NCBI RefSeq assembly: GCF_000725285.1
Contig: NZ_CP007161.1
Span: 3,572,213 to 3,636,212, forward strand
Direction: 5' to 3'
Length of the DNA stretch: 64,000 nt
Source: Virgibacillus sp. SK37
GTDB lineage: Bacteria > Bacillota > Bacilli > Bacillales > Amphibacillaceae
In this document: piece after piece, positions 16,926-24,525 of the stretch
Layout of the letters: each line of letters starts with the position of its first letter
Position numbering within the stretch: the stretch's first letter is position 1
Notes under the pieces: model-generated
Databases searched by the model: none
Seen by the model: only the letters and a program-made list of their open reading frames with translations
Told to the model about the DNA's origin: nothing
Translations under genes and position numbers: made by a program

Positions 16926-17213
16926 TTACCAGCGATTCACATGGTTCTTAAATGCCTGGATAAATAAATAAGGAGGTTGTGCTACCATATAAGTAAATAC
17001 ACCTTTCATTGTATGTAAGTATAATAAACCTCCACTTCCGTTTATTTCTCTAAATGATACATCGTTTACAATCTCTAATGGAAAGGTATGATACTGTGTA
17101 ACGATTTCCTCTTCATACATGTACATCATTCTTTGATGCTTTATGTGTTGTTGGCCTGCGCTGCTTATAACTCGCTCCACCTTACTATAAGGCTGCCGTG
17201 CGATTAAATACAT
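16926..17213 (-). CDS. Conserved-type hypothetical protein (95 aa)
   Basis: A small soluble protein with an excellent GGAGGAATCAATCA ribosome site. The sequence is beta-rich: MYLIARQPYSKVERVI, then EEEIVTQYHTFPLEIVNDVSFREI and GLLYLHTMKGVFTYMVAQPP, with a final FIQAFKNH helix. This order of strands ending in a helix is reminiscent of a PH-like/GRAM-type fold, but that is a guess. No function is assigned. Confidence 0.65.
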   Translation of the reverse strand: MYLIARQPYSKVERVISSAGQQHIKHQRMMYMYEEEIVTQYHTFPLEIVNDVSFREINGSGGLLYLHTMKGVFTYMVAQPPYLFIQAFKNHVNRW

Positions 17214-17336
17214 TGATTGATTCCTCCGTAGACATTACACATATCTTACTATTCCCCACTGTATTGTTCAATAAAACGCTGAATATGTAACAAATTTTTA
17301 ACAAATTTGGCTTTCTTAAAAAATGCTCGCTCAAAA

Positions 17337-17375
17337 AACGAAAGCAACCGGCTCTCACAACCGGTTGCTTTCGTT
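17337..17375. terminator. Terminator of the sco1-ytkA unit
   Basis: A perfect 15-bp stem (17337-17351 with 17361-17375), 9-base loop, overlapping the ytkA-like stop codon; on the minus strand it runs into GAGCGAGCATTTTTT. Confidence 0.9.
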
Positions 17376-18180
17376 ATTTTACTTCAATATCATATTCTTT
17401 ATGCTCATGAAGGTCTTTATCGTCTTCTACATGTATAACTGTAGTGTATGCTCCACTTTCTTTAAACGTATGCTCAGCTGTATATTCGCCAGCCTTATCT
17501 TCCTTGGCATCTACCCACATTGTTTTCTCTTTATTTCCATCAGGCACAATCTCATATCTCACTTTTACACCTTTTAATGGTTGGTCATCCTGAGTCAGAT
17601 GAACAATTAACGGAGTAGTTTCTCCTGCTTTTACATCTTCAGGTTCCTTGAAGTGCATGGAGAATCCATCTGTGTGAGCATGTCCATCCCCATCACCTTC
17701 ATGTCCACTATGACTTTCATGTTCTTCCTTGCCATCTTCATTAGCAGCATGATGCATGTCAGACTCCCCATCCCCAACGGTGACTGATTTCTTGGGCATC
17801 GTATGCAAATCTCTTGCTGTCACATGTGAGAATATCTCGAACATGGCATTTTTATCAAAGGTGACATTCGCTGTATACGTGCCGTCTTCATTGTTCGTAG
17901 CTTCTATCTTTGTGCTATCATCTTCATTGCCCTTTATCCAATACTCGAATTGTACTTCATCTGCATCTTTTACCTTCTCGTCGCCATATGTAACTACAGC
18001 TTTTAATTCCACTTCTTCTCCCTTTTCCACAGTTTCAGGCACTTCGAAATTTACATCTAATGATTTTAATTCTTCCTCGTCTGTTTTAGAATTGCTCTGA
18101 TTTTCTTGATCTTCTCCACATGCAACAAGAAAAATTGCTGATAAAAGCAGGATTGTTCCTACCCAATATAATTTTTTCAT
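17374..18180 (-). CDS. FixH/YtkA-type lipoprotein with His-rich linker
   Basis: 268 residues. A lipoprotein signal (MKKLYWVGTILLL, lipobox LVACGED) targets it to the outer face of the membrane. Two YtkA-like beta-sandwich repeats follow (about 40-135 and 170-266; the second ends with ESGAYTTVIHVEDDKDLHEH). They are joined by a His/Asp/Glu-rich linker (about 145-172, HESHSGHEGDGDGHAHTDG) that looks metal-binding. It is encoded 16 bp after the Sco lipoprotein, so a role in copper handling for cytochrome oxidase assembly is likely but inferred. Confidence 0.8.
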   Translation of the reverse strand: MKKLYWVGTILLLSAIFLVACGEDQENQSNSKTDEEELKSLDVNFEVPETVEKGEEVELKAVVTYGDEKVKDADEVQFEYWIKGNEDDSTKIEATNNEDGTYTANVTFDKNAMFEIFSHVTARDLHTMPKKSVTVGDGESDMHHAANEDGKEEHESHSGHEGDGDGHAHTDGFSMHFKEPEDVKAGETTPLIVHLTQDDQPLKGVKVRYEIVPDGNKEKTMWVDAKEDKAGEYTAEHTFKESGAYTTVIHVEDDKDLHEHKEYDIEVK

Positions 18181-18196
18181 GTGTGTACTCCTCCTA

Positions 18197-18766
18197 TTAT
18201 TGAACCTTTTCTAAATCCTTTACAATTTGATCTAACTGTTTGGAATCTATACCACTGTATTGTTTTATAACTTCTCCATCAGGGTTTACTAGAAAGAAAC
18301 TTGTTCCATGTGTAACCTGATCTGATTCGGCAGGTGCTTCTTTTACTAAAGAACGGAATGATTTAATGGAAAGCTCTTTGATTGTTTGGAAGTCATAGCC
18401 TGTTAAGAATGACCAGTTTTTAAGATCTGCATTATATTTCGTTGCATAATCTTTCAATACTTCCGGAGTATCATTTTCCGGATCAACACTGAAGGATACT
18501 AACTGAGCATCAACACCAGCTTCTTTTAGATCTTTTTGCAGTTTTGCCATGTTTGATGTCATTGGCAGACAAACTGTCGTACAATTCGTAAAGACAAAAT
18601 CAGCTACCCACCATTCGCCTTTTAAGTCATCAAGGCCTAATTTTTCCTTATCCTGTGTTGTAAATTCAAAATCAGCTACCTCTTCTGACATGTTTGTTTC
18701 AATCTTTTCTCCACACGCAGTAAGAAAAAGTATAAGTATAAAACCTAACAAACCTAGTTTCTTCAT
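18197..18766 (-). CDS. SCO1/SenC-type copper chaperone lipoprotein
   Basis: 189 residues with lipobox LTACGEK. The thioredoxin-like domain carries the copper-binding CTTVC motif (near residue 62) and the conserved His in VTHGTSFFLVNPDG. Sco proteins deliver copper to, or reduce, the CuA site of cytochrome c oxidase on the outer membrane surface (B. subtilis YpmQ/BsSco). It lies 18 bp downstream of the DeoR/NosL-like regulator and 16 bp before the YtkA lipoprotein: a three-gene unit. Confidence 0.92.
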   Translation of the reverse strand: MKKLGLLGFILILFLTACGEKIETNMSEEVADFEFTTQDKEKLGLDDLKGEWWVADFVFTNCTTVCLPMTSNMAKLQKDLKEAGVDAQLVSFSVDPENDTPEVLKDYATKYNADLKNWSFLTGYDFQTIKELSIKSFRSLVKEAPAESDQVTHGTSFFLVNPDGEVIKQYSGIDSKQLDQIVKDLEKVQ

Positions 18767-18784
18767 AAAGAATTCTCCTTTTGT

Positions 18785-19381
18785 TCATATATTTTCTACT
18801 TCATTAACACTATGGCAGCAGTCGCCATTCATCTGGTTGTAAATCATTTCAGATACTTCCTGAAATGGAAGTACTCTGCCACCAAAGCCTTTAACAAATT
18901 TATAAGCTTCTGTTTTCCTTTCAAAAGGAAGTGCTTGTGGCTGACAGCAGTCCAGTTGTAAACTAGTATCCACCACATACCATGCTACTAATGCACTGAT
19001 TGTTGTATGTCTGAAAAAGTCCGCACAAATTGCTTGAACCACTTCTTTATCCAGTTGGCGGTGACGGATTAAACCACAATGAGCGCAACACGTTACTTCT
19101 ATTCGATTATCAGAAGTTATCAATCTGTAAGCCATTCTCTCATTGACCGTTTTACAGCAAATCACACACTTTCCTTCATTCACTTTTTTTTCGTCCGCTT
19201 CGGATTGAAGAGATATTCCCCCAAATGTTTTTTCTATAAAGCCATCCTCAATCAGTGGCTTGACATCTCGGTGTATAGTCATTTCCGATACTTGAAGCTC
19301 TTTACTTAGCTCAGAAATCTTCATATGTTGATTATCCAAAATCAATTCTCTTATCCGCTTCTGCCGTTCAATTGGCAACAT
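18785..19381 (-). CDS. DeoR-type HTH regulator with C-terminal Cys-rich NosL-like domain
   Basis: 198 residues from the ATG at 19381, which has GGGAGG about 10 bases upstream. Residues 1-55 form a DeoR winged helix (LPIERQKRIRELI..MKISELSKELQVSEMTIHRDV). The rest is not the usual sugar-phosphate isomerase-like domain but a Cys-rich module: CVICCKTVNERMAYRL, EVTCCAHCGL and a C-terminal GGRVLPFQEV and DCCH. The C-x-x-C..ERMAY..TCCAHCG arrangement resembles NosL-type copper-binding domains. As first gene of the sco1-ytkA unit it is a candidate copper- or thiol-responsive repressor of its own operon. Confidence 0.75.
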   Translation of the reverse strand: MLPIERQKRIRELILDNQHMKISELSKELQVSEMTIHRDVKPLIEDGFIEKTFGGISLQSEADEKKVNEGKCVICCKTVNERMAYRLITSDNRIEVTCCAHCGLIRHRQLDKEVVQAICADFFRHTTISALVAWYVVDTSLQLDCCQPQALPFERKTEAYKFVKGFGGRVLPFQEVSEMIYNQMNGDCCHSVNEVENI

Positions 19382-19546
19382 ACCAAACCAACCTCCCACC
19401 ATATAATAATTTCACTCACGAACTAATTCATAAATTTAGATAAATCGCGAACTAACTTTTGGTATTTAAGTTACGTATTAAAAATATATTTGTTGTTGGA
19501 AAGCTCACTGAAATATTGAAGAGGTAAGCCCCATTGATTTCCATTG

Positions 19547-20070
19547 CATGCGGACGCTTTCACACCTCCGGGTACAAGGGCGACATCTGTTCGTAACCTC
19601 ACAGTGTCTTCTTTGCCGCCCGGCATGGCTTCAGCCGCTTCAGCCGCTTCCTCCGTCCAGGGTCTTCAGCTCATGCTATTCCGGCAGGAGTCGCGGGCCA
19701 ACAGGACAGGGAAAGCTTCTAAGAGAAACATCGCACGCAGAAAAGCGGGTTTCTTTTTCAAGGACGTTGGTCATGCAATCGTTGCCACAAAGGTCTTCGG
19801 TGGGACGAGTTAGCGCAAACGGTCTTTGATGGGGCGAGTTAGCGCAGCCCCAGTCCCAGGACGTGGCGGTCTTAGATTGCCGCATTCCACTCCAATCAAT
19901 TTGTATTGCGCTTTACTATAAAAATATATTTAAGTGGAAAAATGTACCTCAGCGAAGGAAAAATACGGAGACTTCTGGGGGAGATGAGGCATAGGTGAGA
20001 CCCCGGAATGCGTTAGCATGAGGAGGCTCATCAGCCGCCCCCGAAAAGCGCAGTGTTTTTCCGTAGCGGT
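19547..20070. repeat. GC-rich intergenic repeat region (two degenerate elements)
   Basis: The 990-bp gap 19382-20373 holds no convincing gene. 19547-19860 is GC-rich against its AT-rich surroundings and resembles Bacillaceae intergenic elements with GCGGACGCTTTC and CAGGAGTCGC ends; it contains tandem half-copies of CGAGTTAGCGCA. 19960-20070 is a second element of the opposite type (GCGAAGGAAAAATACGGAG ... TTTTTCCGTAGCGG), whose ends can base-pair to form a long imperfect hairpin. A segment at 19825-19851 recurs inverted at 28340-28369. Confidence 0.65.
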
Positions 20071-20373
20071 GTTATTTAGCTATTTTGTGTTAGCTGAGAA
20101 ATAAGTTTCCTCAGTTCGCAGTTTCCTACTATATAAAAAATCATCTATATTATGAGAAATGTTTCTAATAATTAGTAACAATATCAAACAAAGCATAACA
20201 TAGGAAGAGTTCTTAATCTGTGACATTCTTGTGAATCATAGATAGAAAAGAAAATAATTATGTGTTATTTTCATCAGATTTTCACAATTGCTCGTTATAC
20301 TGGTAGAGACAGTGTTTACCTGTCATGCTATAGATATCTTAGTACATCAAAGCTCAAATGAAGGAGTAAAAAA

Positions 20374-21018
20374 ATGGCATATACTGCTATCTTAACCAAT
20401 ATTGGAATACTTATATTAAGCATACTCGCCGGGCTATTCTCATTTTATTTAATAAGTGACCTACCAAAAGAAGAAAAAAAGAAGCAGGCAGAGGAAATTA
20501 CATCACAGATAATTAATTTTATACTATTTATTTGGCTGGGGAAAATCATACTTCATCTCGGAATATTTATTCAGGATCCTCTGGCTGTCCTTGCTTATCC
20601 GAGCAATTCCCATGCTCTTTATCTTGGTTTATTATTTACCAGCTTAGCAATTGCTTACAAAAAATATAAACAAAAAATCGAAGTAAGCTCATTTATTCTT
20701 TCTTTTGTACCGGTATTTCTTGTAGCTTCTTTTGTATATGAATTCATCGAAGTTGTTTGGAGGGACAATTTTTACCACTGGAAGTACTTAACTTTATTAC
20801 TAATCTTACTAGGCGCCTATTTAATTTTACATAATCGCCTGTCTAAATGGAAATTGATTTGGGTGACACTGACTGGCTGGATAGCGGGGCAGCTCCTTTT
20901 AAGCTATCTCATGCCATATACTACAGCTTTTGGCTATACAATGGCTCCTTGGTTTTTAATCCTATTTTATATAGCTAGTAGTTCACTAATATTTTTTAGA
21001 AAGAAGGTATTTAAATGA
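20374..21018 (+). CDS. Hypothetical membrane protein in a ccdA operon
   Basis: 214 residues with about six to seven membrane helices and a basic first cytosolic loop (DLPKEEKKKQAEEITSQ). No Cys pair or catalytic motif is seen. The TGA overlaps the ATG of ccdA, and GAAGGAGTAAA precedes the start, so it is the first gene of a five-gene unit ending with a two-component system. Context suggests a role in extracytoplasmic thiol/disulfide or cytochrome c biogenesis. I do not recognise the family. Confidence 0.75.
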   Translation: MAYTAILTNIGILILSILAGLFSFYLISDLPKEEKKKQAEEITSQIINFILFIWLGKIILHLGIFIQDPLAVLAYPSNSHALYLGLLFTSLAIAYKKYKQKIEVSSFILSFVPVFLVASFVYEFIEVVWRDNFYHWKYLTLLLILLGAYLILHNRLSKWKLIWVTLTGWIAGQLLLSYLMPYTTAFGYTMAPWFLILFYIASSSLIFFRKKVFK

Positions 21019-21758
21019 CATCAGCAGCTGATCTAACTATTTGGCTGGCATTTGGCGCAGGGTTGTTATCATTTCTTTCACCATGTACCCTGCCAATTTT
21101 TCCAGCATATTTATCCTATATTACCGGGATGAGCGTAAAAGAAATGCAGGACAAACCAAGTATGAAAATCCGAAGTAAACTATTAATTCATTCTGTTTTC
21201 TTCCTACTGGGCGTATCGCTCATATTTATAGGTTTGGGCATTGGTGTTTCTTTTCTTGGCCAATGGATTCAGGGCTTACTTGCCGGTCAATCAGGCTTGT
21301 TCATCCAGCGAATTGCCGGGATTTTCATTATCATTATGGGTTTATTTGTAGCAGGATGGATTAATATTACTTCATTTATGAAGGAAAAGAGATTTCGTTT
21401 TACAAATAAACCTGTAGGCTATCTTGGCACGGTTTTCGTAGGAATGGGATTTGCAGCAGGTTGGACGCCTTGCATTGGTCCTATTTTCGCTTCGATACTT
21501 GTAGTTGCTGCGAGTAACCCGGGTCAAGGCGGCCTTTATACGCTTATGTATGTCATCGGCTTCGCTGTGCCTTTCTTGGTACTAACTTTCTTCTTGGGAT
21601 CAACTCGGTGGATTGTTCGGTACAGCGACAAAATTATGAAGGTTGGCGGAATTGTAATGATTCTAATGGGGGTTCTTCTCTTCACTGGACAAATGCCGCG
21701 AATTTCCGCTTTCTTACTAAAATTGGTGCAGGATACATGGTTAACGAAACTAGGATAA
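21015..21758 (+). CDS. ccdA: Cytochrome c biogenesis protein CcdA (DsbD transmembrane-type)
   Basis: 247 residues with six membrane helices. The two redox cysteines that relay electrons across the membrane are in FLSPCTLPIFPAYLSYI (near residue 23) and GWTPCIGPIFASIL (near residue 154). CcdA passes reducing power from cytosolic thioredoxin to extracytoplasmic thiol reductases such as ResA, needed for haem attachment to apocytochrome c. It overlaps the upstream gene by 4 bp and precedes a ResA-like gene by 16 bp. Confidence 0.93.
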   Translation: MTSAADLTIWLAFGAGLLSFLSPCTLPIFPAYLSYITGMSVKEMQDKPSMKIRSKLLIHSVFFLLGVSLIFIGLGIGVSFLGQWIQGLLAGQSGLFIQRIAGIFIIIMGLFVAGWINITSFMKEKRFRFTNKPVGYLGTVFVGMGFAAGWTPCIGPIFASILVVAASNPGQGGLYTLMYVIGFAVPFLVLTFFLGSTRWIVRYSDKIMKVGGIVMILMGVLLFTGQMPRISAFLLKLVQDTWLTKLG

Positions 21759-21774
21759 TTGGAGGTATTGGGAC

Positions 21775-22392
21775 ATGAAAAAAATAATTATTGGCGTTAT
21801 TATTACAGCTATGTTTGCATGGGCGGTTTTTGATTTGGTTAGTAATCAGTCAGATGATTCGACTAAGACAGAGAACGAGGAGTTCACTTCTACTGATAGC
21901 GGAAATAGTATAACCTCCCCACCAAAGGAAGAGAATCAGGAAAAAGAAGAGCCTGCCGATAGTAATGCAGTGGGTTTGGAGGTAGGTAATATTGCACCCG
22001 ATTTTAAACTCAACACATTAAATGGTGAAGTTGTTAAACTATCGGACTTTAGAGGACAACGTGTGATGTTAAACTTTTGGGCCACTTGGTGTCCGCCATG
22101 CAGAGCAGAAATGCCCGATATGGAGAAATTTCATAAAAATAAAGATGTAAAAATTCTTGCTGTTAATTTAACGGAAACAGAGAGCAGCAGACAAGCTATA
22201 GAAGACTTTATCAAGGAATTTGGAGTTAGTTTTACCGTTCCATTAGATGAAAAGACTAACGTTGCAGATCAATACCAAATACAGCCTATTCCAACATCCT
22301 ACATGATTGATTCTAATGGCCGCATCCAATTTAAAGCGTTAGGCGCAATGAATTACGAGTTTATGGTTCAAGAGTTTGAAAAGATGCAATAA
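21775..22392 (+). CDS. ResA-like membrane-anchored thiol-disulfide oxidoreductase
   Basis: 205 residues. An N-terminal signal anchor (residues 4-20) and an acidic, Ser/Asp/Glu-rich linker (residues 27-70) precede a thioredoxin domain with ATWCPPCRAEMP (CxxC near residue 105) and the cis-Pro loop in QPIPTSYMID. It probably reduces disulfides outside the membrane using electrons from CcdA, as ResA does for apocytochrome c. The linker is longer than in B. subtilis ResA. Confidence 0.9.
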   Translation: MKKIIIGVIITAMFAWAVFDLVSNQSDDSTKTENEEFTSTDSGNSITSPPKEENQEKEEPADSNAVGLEVGNIAPDFKLNTLNGEVVKLSDFRGQRVMLNFWATWCPPCRAEMPDMEKFHKNKDVKILAVNLTETESSRQAIEDFIKEFGVSFTVPLDEKTNVADQYQIQPIPTSYMIDSNGRIQFKALGAMNYEFMVQEFEKMQ

Positions 22393-22432
22393 CCCTTGGC
22401 AAGGTTTAGACTATTAAAGGGGTGTATTTTTC

Positions 22433-23119
22433 TTGAAACAGACCATTATGATTGTTGAAGATGATACAATGATTCGTCAACTCATTCGGATGTATTTAGA
22501 GAAGCATGACTATGATGTAGTTGAAGCAACTGACGGAGAAGAAGCACAGCATAAATTTCTCACCTACCGTCCTTGCCTTATTATATTAGACCTTATGCTG
22601 CCCAAGTTAAGTGGGGAAGACTTCCTTACATGGCTGCGTGAAAAAGAAGAGCAGACTGTGTCCGTGATTATGTTATCAGCAAAAGCTTCCATCACAGATA
22701 AGATTGCTGGTCTTCGTTTGGGAGCAGACGATTACATCACAAAGCCTTTTGATCCAAATGAGTTGATAGCTCATGTGGAAGCAGTACTTCGAAGGACAGG
22801 TCAATTTTGTCAAAAGGTAGTTCTGGACGGTTTATGTATTATGCCTCGTAAAGGTGAAGTACTACTTTATGATCAGGTAGTGAACGTAACTAAGCATGAA
22901 TTTCAACTGTTATATTATTTCATGCAAAATCCAAATATCGTCTTCTCCCGTGAACAGCTTATTTCACAGCTCTATCCAAATGAAGAGCAAACTGTAATGG
23001 ATCGAACGATCGATGCACATATAAAAAAGCTAAGAGAAAAAATTGAGACTTCGCCAGCTCAACCTAAAAGAATTCAGACGGTACGAGGAATGGGGTATAA
23101 ATTTGTTACAAATACGTAA
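22433..23119 (+). CDS. OmpR/PhoB family response regulator
   Basis: 228 residues. The receiver domain (1-115) has the acidic pocket EDD (residues 9-11), the phospho-acceptor Asp in LIILDLMLP, and Lys in YITKPFDPNEL. The C-terminal winged helix (130-225) includes VNVTKHEFQLLYYFMQNP and RTIDAHIKKLREKI. A TTG start follows AAAGGGGTG. Its partner kinase overlaps the 3' end. Being in one unit with ccdA and the ResA-like gene, it may respond to redox or envelope stress; target unknown. Confidence 0.92.
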   Translation: MKQTIMIVEDDTMIRQLIRMYLEKHDYDVVEATDGEEAQHKFLTYRPCLIILDLMLPKLSGEDFLTWLREKEEQTVSVIMLSAKASITDKIAGLRLGADDYITKPFDPNELIAHVEAVLRRTGQFCQKVVLDGLCIMPRKGEVLLYDQVVNVTKHEFQLLYYFMQNPNIVFSREQLISQLYPNEEQTVMDRTIDAHIKKLREKIETSPAQPKRIQTVRGMGYKFVTNT

Positions 23120-24191
23120 CTTTATCTCAGCAATTATTCCTTCAGGTTTTTTATGGAGATTAACCTTTTTAAATACTGTTATAGTTGGAATTGCGACCGT
23201 CATTCTAGGTTGGTCTTTATATAATACGGCTTGTACACTGGCTGATGCGGTTGGTAATATGAATGCATATTCGCAGCAGCAGTATAATAACACGCTAAGA
23301 ACCTATCTGATTATATTTCTCTTATTAACAATTACAATGGGAAGTCTTTTGCATTATTACTTAACTAAACACTTTATTAAACCAATTCGAATGTTAATGA
23401 AATCTACAGATCAAATGAAATCAGGCAATTTTCCCGAGCAAGTACCAGTTAAAAAAGAAGATGAAATTGGGCTGTTAATAAAAAAGTTTAATGAGCTTGT
23501 ACAACAATTAAATACAAATGAACAACAGCGAAAAAGAATGGTTGCTGATCTATCTCATGAATTCCGTACGCCTTTGGCTAATTTAAATGGATACTTACTT
23601 GCTTTAGGGAATGGTGATATTAGAGGGGATGAGAACCTTTTCCGCTCCTTGCATCAAGAAGCAGAACGGCTGACTTCATTAGTTGAGCAATTGGATGATT
23701 TAAAGGAATGGGAATATTTATCCAGTCATAACCTTTATGAAAAAGAGGAAACAGAAATCACAGAGTTACTTCATCAATGTGTAACGATGTTTGATAGGAA
23801 GTTCCATAAAACAGAAATAGCTCTTCATATCGATGTTACTCCTGCAAAACTACAGCTCCACAGGGAAGGTATCCAGCAAGTCTTAACAAATTTTCTTGAT
23901 AACGCTATTCGCTATTATCAAGGTCCGGGTGATATTTATCTAAAGGGAGAACAACTCCAGGCCGGATATAAAATTTCTTTGGAAAGTCCTGGTCCAACAA
24001 TAGAAGAAAACGAAAAAGAAATTATTTTTGAACGATTCCACCGGTTAGATCCCTCCCGAAATAGAAATACAGGTGGATCTGGGTTAGGCCTGGCAATATC
24101 AAAGGCTATTATAGAACGGCACGGAGGGGAAATAGGAGTACAACCTAAAGAAAGTACAAACACCTTTTGGATATTACTCCCTATTAACTGA
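23103..24191 (+). CDS. Sensor histidine kinase
   Basis: About 362 residues from the TTG at 23103, which follows GAGG..GGGG and overlaps the response-regulator stop by 17 bp; the frame is open from 23043. Two membrane helices bracket a short extracytoplasmic loop (residues 20-90, TACTLADAVGNMNAY), followed by HAMP, then the H box DLSHEFRTPLANLNGYLLAL, N box NFLDNAIRYY and G2 box GSGLGLAISKAI. The sensing loop is only about 30 residues, so it may sense through the membrane or a partner such as the CcdA system. Confidence 0.9.
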   Translation: MLQIRNFISAIIPSGFLWRLTFLNTVIVGIATVILGWSLYNTACTLADAVGNMNAYSQQQYNNTLRTYLIIFLLLTITMGSLLHYYLTKHFIKPIRMLMKSTDQMKSGNFPEQVPVKKEDEIGLLIKKFNELVQQLNTNEQQRKRMVADLSHEFRTPLANLNGYLLALGNGDIRGDENLFRSLHQEAERLTSLVEQLDDLKEWEYLSSHNLYEKEETEITELLHQCVTMFDRKFHKTEIALHIDVTPAKLQLHREGIQQVLTNFLDNAIRYYQGPGDIYLKGEQLQAGYKISLESPGPTIEENEKEIIFERFHRLDPSRNRNTGGSGLGLAISKAIIERHGGEIGVQPKESTNTFWILLPIN

Positions 24192-24320
24192 TCTGTGACT
24201 TAACAATAATTTGGAAAGTTTTATTATGGGGATTGTTTTTTCGAATCCATAAAAGGCGATATAACTGAAGTCGCTAACTTTCCTAAATTAAAAATTCCAT
24301 ATCTTTTCAGCATAGTAAAT

Positions 24321-24366
24321 AGCCGTCTGACCTCCAGATTTTATTGGAATTCAGACGGTTTTTTTT
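24321..24366 (+). terminator. Terminator of the ccdA/two-component operon
   Basis: CCGTCTGA (24323-24330) pairs with TCAGACGG (24351-24358), followed by eight T. The rest of the 334-bp gap before the protease gene is AT-rich, presumably carrying its promoter; no clear operator is seen. Confidence 0.85.
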
Positions 24367-24525
24367 ATAGTTTCGTAATAGGTCAATATATCCACTCGGC
24401 CGAATTAGCGTAAGTATAATGATCTAAATATTTATAATAATATTTACAATTTACAGAAAAAATTATATTATAAAAATGTTCATTAACTTTTTTTGGAAAC
24501 TATTAAGAAATAAGGGGGACATTAA

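Noticed and set aside
19548-19829. Open frames of about 90 codons in the GC-rich region 19.5-19.8 kb
   Set aside because: They have no ribosome site, low-complexity composition and overlap intergenic repeat sequence; both strands are equally open there.
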